NCBI GenBank assembly: GCA_021787935.1
Contig: JAJYLC010000020.1
Span: 1-33,221 of the forward strand
Length of the DNA stretch: 33,221 nt
Direction of reading: 5' to 3'
Source: Chloroflexota bacterium
GTDB lineage: Bacteria > Chloroflexota > Dehalococcoidia > SZUA-161
Shown: piece by piece, positions 25,476 through 33,221 of the stretch
Numbering within the stretch: position 1 is the stretch's first letter
Layout: each line of letters opens with the position of its first letter
Position numbers and translations under genes: made by a program
Notes under the pieces: model-generated
Databases searched by the model: none
What the model was told of the DNA's origin: nothing
What the model saw: the letters and a program-made list of their open reading frames with translations, nothing else

Positions 25476-25497
25476 GGGGCACAGCGCGCTGTGCCCC
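25476..25497. repeat. Perfect 22-bp palindrome related to the terminator at 23843
   Basis: Arms of 11 bases, GGGGCACAGCG and CGCTGTGCCCC, followed by TAC. It shares GGGGCAC and GTGCCCCTAC with 23843-23876. There is no T-run, so a repeat function is likelier than termination. It lies upstream of the 471-residue gene. Confidence 0.7.
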
Positions 25498-25551
25498 TAC
25501 GTTAATTTAGCGGGTATTCTTCAATAAAATGGCCCCATTTATTTTAGCTGT

Positions 25552-25572
25552 GTAACAGGTTAAACTTGTTAC
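25552..25572. promoter_or_regulatory. 21-bp near-palindrome, candidate operator
   Basis: GTAACA at 25552-25557 and TGTTAC at 25567-25572 are perfect outer arms, and the inner part (GGTTAAACT) is symmetric except for one pair and the centre base. It ends four bases before the hydrolase ATG and covers the place of the ribosome site. It could be a repressor site or an RNA hairpin that hides the start. Confidence 0.55.
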
Positions 25573-25576
25573 CGTC

Positions 25577-26356
25577 ATGCTTAACCTGAGAAAGTACGGC
25601 AGCGAGCCTTACCGTGTGGCTGTGATTCACGGCGGGCCGGGCGCGCCCGGGGAAATGGCGCCGGTGGCCCGAGAGCTGTCTTCTCTTATGGGTATCCTGG
25701 AGCCACTTCAAACAGCGGCAACGCTCGAAGGGCAGGTCAACGAGCTGAAGGCCGTTTTGGAAAAGGACGCAGCCATTCCTGTCACATTGGTCGGTTTCTC
25801 CTGGGGCGCACTGCTCAGCTTTATTTTTACCTCTCACAACCCTTCATTTGTGAAGAAACTCATACTCGTCGGCAGTGCTCCCTACGAGGGAAAATATGCA
25901 GTGAACATTACCCAGACGCGGTTGAGCCGGCTCAGTGAAACGGAAAGAGAACAAGCCCTTTCCCTGATGCAAACCTTGAACGACCCCGCAGTTGCAGTTA
26001 AGAACACGCCTCTGGCGCGGCTGGGAAGGCTGCTATCTAAAGCCGACACTTATGACCCTTTGCCTTATGATGACGAGGTACTGGAGTGCCGGTACGATGT
26101 CTTCCAGAGTGTCTGGAAACAGGCTGAACAACTCAGAAGCAGCGGCAAGCTTCTTGCATTGGGGAAGAAAATCGAGTGCCCCGTATTCGCTATCCACGGC
26201 GACTACGACCCCCATCCCCCCGAAGGGGTCAAGGAGCCACTTTCCCGCGTTCTGAAAGATTTTAGGTTCATCTTACTAGAGAAATGCGGCCACAGCCCCT
26301 GGTTGGAGCGGCACGCCAGAGAAAGGTTTTATAATATCCTCAAAGAGGAGGTCTAA
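25577..26356 (+). CDS. Alpha/beta-fold hydrolase
   Basis: A 259-residue serine hydrolase of the alpha/beta fold. The oxyanion strand is IHGGPGAPGEM (residues 17-27), the nucleophile elbow GFSWG places S75, the acid is D209 or D211 in IHGDYDPHPP, and the histidine is H239 in KCGHSPWLE. HGGPG is typical of proline iminopeptidases and related esterases; the ester or peptide substrate is unknown. It lacks a good ribosome site; an AGG lies 14 bases upstream inside the palindrome. Its stop overlaps the next start by one base (TAATG), so it is coupled to the acetoacetate-decarboxylase-like gene and probably works in the same catabolic step. Confidence 0.88.
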   Translation: MLNLRKYGSEPYRVAVIHGGPGAPGEMAPVARELSSLMGILEPLQTAATLEGQVNELKAVLEKDAAIPVTLVGFSWGALLSFIFTSHNPSFVKKLILVGSAPYEGKYAVNITQTRLSRLSETEREQALSLMQTLNDPAVAVKNTPLARLGRLLSKADTYDPLPYDDEVLECRYDVFQSVWKQAEQLRSSGKLLALGKKIECPVFAIHGDYDPHPPEGVKEPLSRVLKDFRFILLEKCGHSPWLERHARERFYNILKEEV

Positions 26357-27165
26357 TGACATCGAAGCAGTTTCCACTGAAGGGATATACACTTCCTTTG
26401 ACACCACGGGGCCAATCGTCAATAGTTGAGCCGCCGCCCTGGTATTACGGCGGTGAGGTGATGCAGCTAATCTTTCGTACCGATGCGAAGCGGGCTAAGA
26501 AGTTGATTCCGCCGCCTCTGGAAATGGGCCCGGAGCCAGGAAAGGGCATTGTGTGGTTTGTGGAATGGGTTTCGGTGAGCGAATCGAATCCCGACCTGGC
26601 CTTTATCAACCCGGAGCGGGCTGTTTACCAGGAGTGTCTGGTAATGATTCAGTGCAGTTTCCGAGGGGAGCCGGGCTACATAGTGCCTTATATCTGGGTG
26701 GACAACGATTTCACCCTGATGCGCGGCTTTGTGCAGGGATTCCCCAAAAAGCTGGCACGCATCTATCTCACGAAGCTCAGCGAACTGAATCCCAAAATCG
26801 GTGGCAGGCGTGTCGGGGCCAAGATGAAAGGTATTTGCGAGGCTCACGGCGAAAGAATAGTGGAAGGCTCTCTGGTTTTAACCCGTCAGGCTGCCGCCTC
26901 GGAGCTGCCGGCGGTGCGATTTTATCTGATGCGTCATTTTCCTGATATTGAGGACCCTGCCAGACCTGCGGTACATGAGCTGGCAATCAGCCAGGTCTCA
27001 GACGTAAGGGTAGCTGACGTCTGGGCAGGTGATGCGGACCTCAAATTCTTCGAGTCAGCCGTGGAAGAGGTGGCCGCCCTTGCGCCGATGGAGATAGTGG
27101 GGGGATTTTTTCATAATATGGGTTTCACTATCGCAGGGGGCAAGGTCATCTACAAGTACCGGTAA
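26356..27165 (+). CDS. Acetoacetate decarboxylase family protein
   Basis: A 269-residue member of the acetoacetate decarboxylase family. The diagnostic GFPKKLARI at residues 128-136 contains the lysine pair K131-K132; in clostridial decarboxylase the equivalent first lysine forms the Schiff base with the substrate. The N-terminal IPPPLEM and the mid-protein YQECLVMI are also family-like. Many members are not true acetoacetate decarboxylases but act on other keto acids or as aldolases or dehydratases, so the substrate is open. ATG 26356 overlaps the hydrolase stop, with GAGGAGG close upstream. No acetone-pathway CoA transferase lies beside it. Confidence 0.87.
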   Translation: MTSKQFPLKGYTLPLTPRGQSSIVEPPPWYYGGEVMQLIFRTDAKRAKKLIPPPLEMGPEPGKGIVWFVEWVSVSESNPDLAFINPERAVYQECLVMIQCSFRGEPGYIVPYIWVDNDFTLMRGFVQGFPKKLARIYLTKLSELNPKIGGRRVGAKMKGICEAHGERIVEGSLVLTRQAAASELPAVRFYLMRHFPDIEDPARPAVHELAISQVSDVRVADVWAGDADLKFFESAVEEVAALAPMEIVGGFFHNMGFTIAGGKVIYKYR

Positions 27166-27282
27166 CCGCCCAGGAAGCCTCGGATGCTAAGATTTTTCTT
27201 GGGTTGTCGTTATCTCGCTCCTAAAGCATATTATCAGTGAGCAGGCGGTTATTCACAAGCACGATTTACTGTCCAAAATGTG

Positions 27283-27311
27283 TTGACTTGCCAGTCCATT
27301 TCAATTACATT
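27283..27311 (+). promoter_or_regulatory. Weak candidate promoter for the MprF-like gene
   Basis: TTGACT at 27283-27288 and TACATT at 27306-27311 are 17 bases apart. The -10 matches four of six consensus bases. It lies about 50 bases before the coding start. Confidence 0.35.
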
Positions 27312-27365
27312 CTTTGGCGTTAATTATAGTGACCGACTTGCCTGAGGAGAAACAGCGAGGGATTG

Positions 27366-29048
27366 ATGGATAGTCTGCCGACGCCTCCGCCGGGCCTTGC
27401 GGTAACCTGGCGGCGCCTGTTGTGGGAAGCTATTAAGAGGGAGTGGCCTGTATGGTTCACCAGCCTGGTTATTCTCGCTAATGGGCTATTGCCCATATTC
27501 CAGACGTTGTTGACACGTTTCCGCGAGCATCCTGTTCTCTTCAATACAGTCCTGCCTTTCGGGGCATTCCATGTTGGCCGTTCGCTAACGGTAGCAATAG
27601 GGTTTGTTCTCGTCTACCTCTCTTTTCACCTCCTTCAGCGTCGCAGGGTGGCCTGGTGGCTGGCCATTGTGAGTCTATCTCTGGCCCTGATCACGCACCT
27701 CGTTTTTCAGCACTGGTACGAAGCTTTGGCTCCGGCAGTTGCACTGGCACTTCTGGTCATCTTCCGCAAACGGTTCTCAGTGCGCACGGAGCGACAAAGC
27801 ATAACACGAGGCCTGGCGCTTTCGATTTTTGTCGTGGTATTTGCGATAGTGTACGGGGTTGTGGGTTTCAGCTTCCTTGACTACCGTGATTTTGGCTTCG
27901 ATTTCAGTTTTGGAGAGGCGTTGTACAGGACGCTACGTCAGCTATTTTTCGTGCAAAACACCGATTTGGTAACACACAGCCGGTATGCCCGCTGGTTTCT
28001 CGACTCACTCAATGTCATGGGGGGGTTGGCTCTCGCTTTCGTGGCCTATAGCATATTCCGTCCTGTGGTGTACAGGCTCCAGGTGTTACCTAGGGAGGCG
28101 GCAGAGGCACGGGCTATACTGGCAAAGTATGGGCGGTCCTCCTACGATTATTTCAAGGTCTGGCCCGACAAGTCCTATTTCTTCTCAGACACCCGCAAAT
28201 CGTTTGTCTCATACAAAACGGTTCTGAGCGTGGTTTTTAGCCTGGGGGATCCGGTTGGTCCTGAGGATGAGCTTGAAAAAACTACGAGTTCATTTTTGCG
28301 CTATTGCTCTGACAACGGCTGGCTGGTGGCATTTCTTATACCGGATATGCTCCCTATATACGAGCGCCTTGGCCTGTCTGAGTTGAAAATCGGCAAAGAG
28401 GCGATAGTTGATCTGGACCATTTCAGCTCGGATACTATAAATACTAAATATTTTCGAAAGATCAAACGCAGATTCGAGACCAGAGGTTACAAGTTAGTTA
28501 GATACAAGCCTCCGCATTCAGCTACGCTGCTTGACGAGGTGGAGGAGGTTTCAAAACGGTGGCTCTCCGAACCCGGGCGGCGTGAGTTCGGTTTTATCCA
28601 GGGAAGCTTTTCGCGAGGCTATGTAGCAACAACTCCGCTGGTTGTTCTCCGGGACTCGACAGGGCGTCCTCTGGCTTTTGTGAATGAAATACCATCGTAC
28701 AGGCCTGGGGAAGGTAATTTTGACATGATGCGGCATGTAGCTGAGGTGCCGCCCGGTACCATGGACTATATTTTCACAGAATTAATGCTGGCTTTGAAAC
28801 AAGAGGGGTACCGTTCGTTCGATTTGGGACTGGCACCTTTTGCCGGGGTGGGAGAAAGGCCAGAAGCTCCAATGGGAGAACGAGCTGTTCATTTACTCTT
28901 TAACACTCTCTTCTGGTTCGTATCTTACAAAGGGATGAGGAACTACAAAGTCAAATTCGAGCCGAATTGGGAGGATCGCTTCATTGTCTATCAGGGCGGC
29001 CCTATCGGGCTGGTCAGAATAGCCTTAGCTATTGGCCGTGTGTTATAG
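27366..29048 (+). CDS. MprF-like membrane protein with DUF2156 aminoacyl-lipid synthase domain
   Basis: A 560-residue protein. The N-terminal part (about 20-240) has about six membrane helices, fewer than the flippase of staphylococcal MprF. The C-terminal part (about 250-555) is the LPG-synthase / DUF2156 domain: YDYFKVWPDKSYFFS, a GNAT-like core with GDPVGPEDE, FIQGSFSRGY, and closing SFDLGLAPFAGVG and RNYKVKFEPNWEDRF. In MprF this domain transfers lysine or alanine from tRNA to phosphatidylglycerol, lowering surface charge and giving resistance to cationic peptides. The amino acid used cannot be told. I prefer ATG 27366 to the adjacent TTG 27363; GAGGG lies upstream. Confidence 0.87.
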   Translation: MDSLPTPPPGLAVTWRRLLWEAIKREWPVWFTSLVILANGLLPIFQTLLTRFREHPVLFNTVLPFGAFHVGRSLTVAIGFVLVYLSFHLLQRRRVAWWLAIVSLSLALITHLVFQHWYEALAPAVALALLVIFRKRFSVRTERQSITRGLALSIFVVVFAIVYGVVGFSFLDYRDFGFDFSFGEALYRTLRQLFFVQNTDLVTHSRYARWFLDSLNVMGGLALAFVAYSIFRPVVYRLQVLPREAAEARAILAKYGRSSYDYFKVWPDKSYFFSDTRKSFVSYKTVLSVVFSLGDPVGPEDELEKTTSSFLRYCSDNGWLVAFLIPDMLPIYERLGLSELKIGKEAIVDLDHFSSDTINTKYFRKIKRRFETRGYKLVRYKPPHSATLLDEVEEVSKRWLSEPGRREFGFIQGSFSRGYVATTPLVVLRDSTGRPLAFVNEIPSYRPGEGNFDMMRHVAEVPPGTMDYIFTELMLALKQEGYRSFDLGLAPFAGVGERPEAPMGERAVHLLFNTLFWFVSYKGMRNYKVKFEPNWEDRFIVYQGGPIGLVRIALAIGRVL

Positions 29049-29109
29049 AGGTGCTTATTAGAGAGGAAAATGACGAAATATATATCGCGGGAATCGGCAG
29101 CCTCTACGG

Positions 29110-30216
29110 TCACTTAAGCAACTCATCCAACTTCACTGGATTGTTGCTCCTCATGGTAGCGTCTTCTCTGGTAACCATGTTTCTTTTTACCAGGTTAGCA
29201 AGCGCCTGATCCATAGATTGCTTCCCCTCTGAAGCCCCGTGTTCGAGGTTATTGGGTATTTCGTAAATCATGCCATCACGGATGAGTCTTCTTATACCCG
29301 GTGAGGCAAGCATTATTTCGAAGGCGGCTATTCTGCCTCCTCCGATGCGGGGCAGCAGGACCTGTGATAATACTGCCTCTATTACCTGTGAGAACTGTAA
29401 TCGAATCTGCTGTTGTTGTCCCGCAGGGAAAATATCGATAACACGGTCAACGGCCTGGGAGGTGTCTATTGTATGCATTGTGCCGAGCACAAGATGACCT
29501 GTTTCGGCCGCTGTCATGGCTGTGCTAATTGTGGCCAAATCGCGCATCTCTCCGACTACAATTACATCCGGATCGTGGCGAAGGGCATGCACCAATGCAG
29601 TATAGAATAGTTTGGTATCATCCCCCAGTTCCCGCTGCAGGATGACACATTTATTATTGTGGAACAAGAATTCAATGGGGTCCTCGATAGTGATAACATT
29701 TCGGCTCTCTGTTTCATTGAGATAGTTGATCATGGCCGCTAGCGTGGTTGACTTGCCGCTTCCAGCTGAGCCTGTTATCAGTATAAGTCCTCTCGGCTTG
29801 CGAATAAGCTCTTTGCAGACTTGCGGTAAGCCTAGTTCATCGATAGATGGGGCCTTGATAGGCACAAGCCGGAAGGCGAGACTCATCGTACCTCTTTGTT
29901 GAAGGGCGCTCACTCGGAATCTGGCGAGCCCGGGAATGCTGTAGGAAAAATCTAGCTCCAGTTCTCTTTGAAAAGTAGCCCTTTGCTCTGCAGTGGTAAT
30001 CTGTTCAAATAAGGATTTAACGTCCTCTGGCGTAATCGGTGCTAAATCCTGCTGGGCTATAAGCTTGCCTTCAATTCGGAGTATCGGCGGGCTTGGTACA
30101 GTTATATGCAGATCGGAGGCGCCTTTGTACACCGTCAGCGAAAGGAGTTCATCTATGTGGGTACTAAAGCACTGGGAAGTTTTGATATTGTCCACCGAAT
30201 TAACTTGCTGATCCAT
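29110..30216 (-). CDS. pilT: PilT-type twitching motility ATPase
   Basis: PilT is the hexameric ATPase that retracts type IV pili. The 368-residue product has the N-terminal PAS-like domain (ASDLHITVPSPP, about 33-44), Walker A TGSAGSGKST (148-157), the Asp box ITIEDPIEF, the Walker B-like DPDVIVVGEMRD and the His box AAETGHLVLGTMHT. Length and motif order match PilT/PilU. A TTG at 30264 would add 16 residues without a ribosome site; ATG 30216 gives a more usual N terminus, although its own ribosome site is poor. No other pilus gene is nearby. It is divergent from the zinc-ribbon gene across a structured 0.4-kb region. Confidence 0.92.
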   Translation of the reverse strand: MDQQVNSVDNIKTSQCFSTHIDELLSLTVYKGASDLHITVPSPPILRIEGKLIAQQDLAPITPEDVKSLFEQITTAEQRATFQRELELDFSYSIPGLARFRVSALQQRGTMSLAFRLVPIKAPSIDELGLPQVCKELIRKPRGLILITGSAGSGKSTTLAAMINYLNETESRNVITIEDPIEFLFHNNKCVILQRELGDDTKLFYTALVHALRHDPDVIVVGEMRDLATISTAMTAAETGHLVLGTMHTIDTSQAVDRVIDIFPAGQQQQIRLQFSQVIEAVLSQVLLPRIGGGRIAAFEIMLASPGIRRLIRDGMIYEIPNNLEHGASEGKQSMDQALANLVKRNMVTREDATMRSNNPVKLDELLK

Positions 30217-30327
30217 TATACTGACCGTCACAGAGTTCAGATACGCTTGTTCGCTTCCGAACAACTTACATATACCATAGTGTAAATTGCCTGCTCAATT
30301 AATCCCCTATTAGTACTGTCATCGTGT

Positions 30328-30369
30328 AGGATATCGTACTCCTACTACTATGATAGTACTTGATATCCT
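30328..30369. repeat. Inverted repeat with 13-bp arms and a two-base bulge
   Basis: AGGATATCGTACT (30328-30340) pairs with AGTAC (30355-30359) plus GATATCCT (30362-30369), leaving TT unpaired. The loop is 14 bases. Confidence 0.6.
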
Positions 30370-30426
30370 GATGCAGAATGTTAAGATGTTTTGCCTTCTG
30401 TGAAGCAGGAGGCACTAAGTTCTGCC

Positions 30427-30463
30427 CATGTACAGCTCACGATTAAGTGGTTTGCTGTACATG
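30427..30463. repeat. Inverted repeat with perfect 10-bp arms
   Basis: CATGTACAGC (30427-30436) and GCTGTACATG (30454-30463) enclose a 17-base loop. The spacing would suit a dimeric DNA-binding protein or an RNA hairpin. Confidence 0.6.
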
Positions 30464-30635
30464 TCGCTCTGACTGATGCATCGTGGGGTTACGAAGTACT
30501 TCACAAAAGAGTACATTAATCATATTGCTGTTACTTCTTCTCTTTCCCATAATATTTAAAGACGCCATAAAACAAGAATGAGGCCAAACCTACAGTTTAC
30601 CCATAACTGTTCTCAGCAACAGGGCAGGGCGATTG

Positions 30636-31919
30636 ATGGAAACGAAAGCTAACAGGCAGCGCAAGATGCCGCCGCGAAAAGAGAGAGTAGAGGCTCCCTT
30701 AAACCTTCCTGACAGCTCGGCGAACCCTGTGCAAGCCCCCGCCGTCGAGTTCAGCAAGGAGTATACGCAGGAGGCAAAACCCGCAATGGTCAATGAATCG
30801 GTCCCGAATCCCCAGTTGGGCTTGGTTGTTTGTCCGGAGTGCGGTCAAAAGGCCCTCTTTTGGAATCGGCATGAAGGCATCTACAAGTGCGTGAATCCGG
30901 AGTGTAAAAGAACATTTACATTAGAGGAGTACCAGAACACGGAAGCCGGGATGCTGCCGGACAGGCCACAGGTTGACCAGGGTTTGACAAATGTCTCAGC
31001 AGTGGAGGTGATAGATAAGCTAGAGCCTGCTACTGCTGAAGAGGCCCCATCGACTGAGTCAACAGTGTTGGCTATAGGCGAGGCGCAACCTGCCGCAACC
31101 GGGCAGATACAGGCGAATGAGTCGCCAGTTGCGGCGATAGACGAGATAGAGCCTGTTGCTATTCAACAGACGACATCTCAGGTCTCGACTACTGAGGTGA
31201 AGGATGAAGAACAAGCCGCGGCAGTTGAGGGTATGCCATCCAACGTTTCAAGAGCAGAGGCGAAGGATGAAATAGTGCATAATAAGGTTGAAGAGATTTC
31301 ACCCGCTGTGCTAACTACTCAGGCTGGAGGTGCGGTCAAGGCTGAGACGAAATCAGCAAAGAACATAAGCCGCAATCTGGCCTTTCTGCTGGTCAGCGTT
31401 CTCGCTATAGGGATAGTAATAATGGGAATATTTTTGTTTCTGAAGTCAGGCAACGTTAGCGAATTATCGTCAAAGCTGGATAAGTCCGAACAAGCTCTTG
31501 CACAATCGCAGGCACAATTGGCCGCGTCTCAGCAAGATGTGGAGGGACTGAGGGCGCAACTGACTCAAGCGCAGCTTGAAGTAGAAGCATTGCAGGCAGA
31601 GATAAACGGACTGAAGCCGCTGACTCCGAATGGACCATTTGTGTTTAGCGGTGAATTGTCGCCATATGAAGTGATATCCTTCCCGATAGATTTAGGAGCA
31701 TCTGAGAGGGTGGAAGGCACGATAACAGGAGGACTCAGTGGCCTTATAGTCTACATTCAAGACTCTCAAGGCAATATAGTTGAGAACTTAGGCCAATTTT
31801 TTCACTCCAGTTTCACTTTTACAGCTCAAACGTCCGATAAATACTCTTTGGTCATCAAGGAACCAAGCGGACTCGCCAATAAGTATGTTTTCGACTACAC
31901 TGTTTACCGAATACAATGA
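30636..31919 (+). CDS. Zinc-ribbon / single-TM / coiled-coil protein with C-terminal beta-sandwich
   Basis: A 427-residue protein of unusual layout. A zinc ribbon near residues 63-90 (VCPECGQKA and CVNPECKRTF) is followed by a long acidic, alanine-rich, low-complexity region with repeated EAxxEIxPA-like words, one membrane helix (about 247-268, NLAFLLVSVLAIGIVIMGIF), a coiled coil (about 275-325, rich in QAQL and EVEALQAEI), and a terminal beta-rich domain (about 330-427) with FVFSGELSPYEVI and VEGTITGG, like GOLD/emp24-type sandwiches. The ribbon would be cytoplasmic and the sandwich outside. The role is unknown; a transmembrane sensor or scaffold is an inference. ATG 30636 is preferred to TTG 30633. 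Confidence 0.75.
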   Translation: METKANRQRKMPPRKERVEAPLNLPDSSANPVQAPAVEFSKEYTQEAKPAMVNESVPNPQLGLVVCPECGQKALFWNRHEGIYKCVNPECKRTFTLEEYQNTEAGMLPDRPQVDQGLTNVSAVEVIDKLEPATAEEAPSTESTVLAIGEAQPAATGQIQANESPVAAIDEIEPVAIQQTTSQVSTTEVKDEEQAAAVEGMPSNVSRAEAKDEIVHNKVEEISPAVLTTQAGGAVKAETKSAKNISRNLAFLLVSVLAIGIVIMGIFLFLKSGNVSELSSKLDKSEQALAQSQAQLAASQQDVEGLRAQLTQAQLEVEALQAEINGLKPLTPNGPFVFSGELSPYEVISFPIDLGASERVEGTITGGLSGLIVYIQDSQGNIVENLGQFFHSSFTFTAQTSDKYSLVIKEPSGLANKYVFDYTVYRIQ

Positions 31920-31962
31920 CCCATTCGGTCTTGGAAGTAGTTTGAGGGAGATTATTCAGTTC

Positions 31963-32772
31963 TTATATAGGGATAGTCTTGGAACCCCTGACCCCTCTGA
32001 CCTTGTTCCATTCGGCGGTGCCCAGATACCTTATCCTGCGCGCCGATTCTCCCAGGTAAGACGTGCGCAAGAGTTGTATGGCTTTGCTTCCATATCTTTG
32101 GCGCACCCTCTTACCTAAGTCGAGGTCCTCGCGGAAGCCCTTTGTGGGGTCTAGAGCCTCATCGTAGCCGCCTAATTCATTGAAGGCGCTTTTCCAGATA
32201 GCTATACCCCTGCCTGTGGTATATGCTCGGGGCTTGAACCAACTGCGCAGCATAAGCGATGCTGCGGCGAAGAAGATGCCCTCCGCTACAGGGTCGGCGC
32301 CGTGCGCCAGGACGTATCCTGCGTCCAGGGCAGCCACCACATCCTGAATATAGGTGGGGGTAAACAAGCAGTCCGCATCCACAAACACGAGTATCTCGCC
32401 TTGAGCTTGCATTGCCCCCATGTTACGGGCATGGGGTAGATTCAGCTTGGGGACAAAAACGTATCTTGCTTTGTAAGCCTGGCATATCTGGAGGGTCTTA
32501 TCGCTTGAGGGGGGAGGGCTGCTATCGGCTACAATGATTTCTATGGGCTGATATGTCTGGTTACGAATGGTCTCCAGGAGTTTAGGGAGGTATTCCTCCT
32601 CCATAAGCGTCGGAATAACCACTGAAACCAGGCGTCCCATAACCTGGTAGGCAGGAGGCCCGGCGGAAGCCTGGCCTATCCTGTACACAACCACTCGCGT
32701 CGTTATGTAGGCACCTAAAAATGCCCCAACGACCCCTGAGCCAAGTACCCCGCCCACAATTTCCCCAGCCAT
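31963..32772 (-). CDS. Family 2 glycosyltransferase with N-terminal membrane anchor
   Basis: A 269-residue GT2 enzyme. An N-terminal glycine-rich hydrophobic segment (about 2-25, VGGVLGSGVVGAFLGAYI) is followed by the GT-A nucleotide-binding core: VSVVIPTLMEEEYL (about 49-62), IIVADSS, ARNMGAMQAQGEILVFVDADC with the metal-binding DAD, and GRGIAIWKSAFNELGGYDE plus EDLDLGKR, the acceptor loop and ED motif. It transfers a sugar from a nucleotide sugar to an unknown surface acceptor. I start at ATG 32772; an extended frame to GTG 32862 contains a promoter-like -10 and -35, so the longer form is unlikely. Confidence 0.85.
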   Translation of the reverse strand: MAGEIVGGVLGSGVVGAFLGAYITTRVVVYRIGQASAGPPAYQVMGRLVSVVIPTLMEEEYLPKLLETIRNQTYQPIEIIVADSSPPPSSDKTLQICQAYKARYVFVPKLNLPHARNMGAMQAQGEILVFVDADCLFTPTYIQDVVAALDAGYVLAHGADPVAEGIFFAAASLMLRSWFKPRAYTTGRGIAIWKSAFNELGGYDEALDPTKGFREDLDLGKRVRQRYGSKAIQLLRTSYLGESARRIRYLGTAEWNKVRGVRGSKTIPI

Positions 32773-32781
32773 AGCAACTAC

Positions 32782-32810
32782 ATTATATTTGTTAACCAAA
32801 AATATAGCAA
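32782..32810 (-). promoter_or_regulatory. Promoter placing the GT2 transcript start at its start codon
   Basis: On the minus strand TTGCTA (plus 32805-32810) and TATAAT (plus 32782-32787) are 17 bases apart. The -10 ends nine bases before the ATG at 32772, so the transcript would be leaderless or nearly so. Confidence 0.6.
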
Positions 32811-32891
32811 CATGTAAATAAGGGAGGTTGTTTATTAATTTCTTTTCAACCCCTATTGTCACCAGATCTTGGTATCCCAGATATCTACCTC

Positions 32892-32920
32892 TTGACTTTA
32901 GTTACCTGTGGGAGCATTAT
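32892..32920 (+). promoter_or_regulatory. Weak candidate promoter for the enoyl-CoA hydratase gene
   Basis: TTGACT at 32892-32897 and CATTAT at 32915-32920 are 17 bases apart. The leader would be about 85 bases. Confidence 0.35.
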
Positions 32921-33012
32921 TCTGTCTACAACACTCTATTAGGTGAAGCGGCTTTTCGAGTGCACTAAGATTTCGTGCAGGTACAATCCGATACAACGAG
33001 TGGAGGGATTAA

Positions 33013-33221
33013 ATGACTGAATCGGTTCAACTTATCAAAGACGGACATATAACCAAACTGCTGCTCAATCGCCCTGAAGTGTACAATTCCATTGATCTTG
33101 ACCTGATTCAGCGTCTTCAGGAACACCTTCTTTATCTTGCCATGGACAATACTTCGCGCGCTGTAGTTATTTCAGGGAATGGCAAAGCGTTCTGTGCCGG
33201 AGGTGATTTGAAGTGGATGCT
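33013..33221 (+). CDS. Enoyl-CoA hydratase/isomerase family protein (5' part, cut by window end)
   Basis: The first 69 codons of a crotonase-fold enzyme. LLLNRPEVYNSIDLDLIQRLQ is the usual N-terminal strand-helix, and AVVISGNGKAFCAGGDLKWM holds the first oxyanion-hole element (AGGD). Members hydrate or isomerise acyl-CoA in fatty or aromatic acid breakdown; the visible part does not tell which. The ATG at 33013 follows GGAGGG closely. The catalytic glutamates lie beyond the window. Confidence 0.9.
   Translation, partial: MTESVQLIKDGHITKLLLNRPEVYNSIDLDLIQRLQEHLLYLAMDNTSRAVVISGNGKAFCAGGDLKWM

Larger units (their letters stand above)
30217..30635. other. Structured divergent intergenic region
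   Basis: About 420 bases between pilT and the 427-residue gene without a gene. It holds two inverted repeats (30328-30369 and 30427-30463) and a weak promoter toward the right: TTGCTG 30525-30530 and CATAAT 30548-30553, 17 bases apart. No known RNA family was recognised. Confidence 0.5.

Overview
The window looks like a chromosomal piece of an uncultivated Chloroflexota bacterium, most likely Dehalococcoidia-like. This is an inference from content: a DUF2298 (Chlor_Arch_YYY) membrane protein beside other large GT-C-type membrane glycosyltransferases, frequent GTG/TTG starts, short genes packed in coupled operons, and many small dispersed palindromic repeats. No rRNA, tRNA, CRISPR array or transposase gene was seen.

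Layout. 1-1160: a dispersed repeat, then an MBL-fold hydrolase. 1220-2135: a divergent pair, a 46-residue zinc-ribbon protein (DUF5679-like) and RNase HII, with two well-formed promoters between them that fix both starts. 2165-7768 (minus): a compact six-gene run starting with a MarR regulator and an alpha/beta-hydrolase, followed by an NAD-dependent epimerase, an alpha-toroid (prenyltransferase-like) protein, a class I methyltransferase and a radical SAM/SPASM protein. It starts from a perfect-consensus sigma70-type promoter overlaid by palindromes that are candidate MarR operators. 7990-16299 (plus): rnc and ftsY, coupled to a GT-C-like membrane protein, then the DUF2298 protein and a 990-residue double GT-C protein with a discoidin-like domain between its halves.

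16300-19720 is an accessory, visibly AT-richer stretch. It holds three unrecognised genes (a membrane-anchored helical protein, a small helical protein and an MJ0042-type zinc-ribbon protein) framed by repeat-rich noncoding DNA, including a 0.9-kb mosaic of small dispersed repeats.

19724-23824 is the most striking gene: one continuous formate dehydrogenase-type molybdoenzyme of 1366 residues. It is interrupted only by an in-frame TGA that reads as selenocysteine in the CARL-U-HAPTV active-site context and is followed at the expected distance by a SECIS-like hairpin with a GGUCU loop. A complete GltD/NfnB-like FAD-NAD(P)H module is inserted between its two ferredoxin-like [4Fe-4S] motifs, which suggests a self-contained NAD(P)-linked formate dehydrogenase. 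A strong bidirectional terminator follows.

23972-25387 (minus) is an unrecognised AT-rich 471-residue gene flanked by two related palindromes. 25577-27165 is an alpha/beta-hydrolase and acetoacetate-decarboxylase-like pair with a near-perfect palindrome just before the first start. After it come an MprF-type (DUF2156) membrane protein, a PilT-type ATPase (minus), a zinc-ribbon/TM/coiled-coil/beta-sandwich protein, a family 2 glycosyltransferase (minus, probably leaderless) and the 5' part of an enoyl-CoA hydratase cut by the window end.
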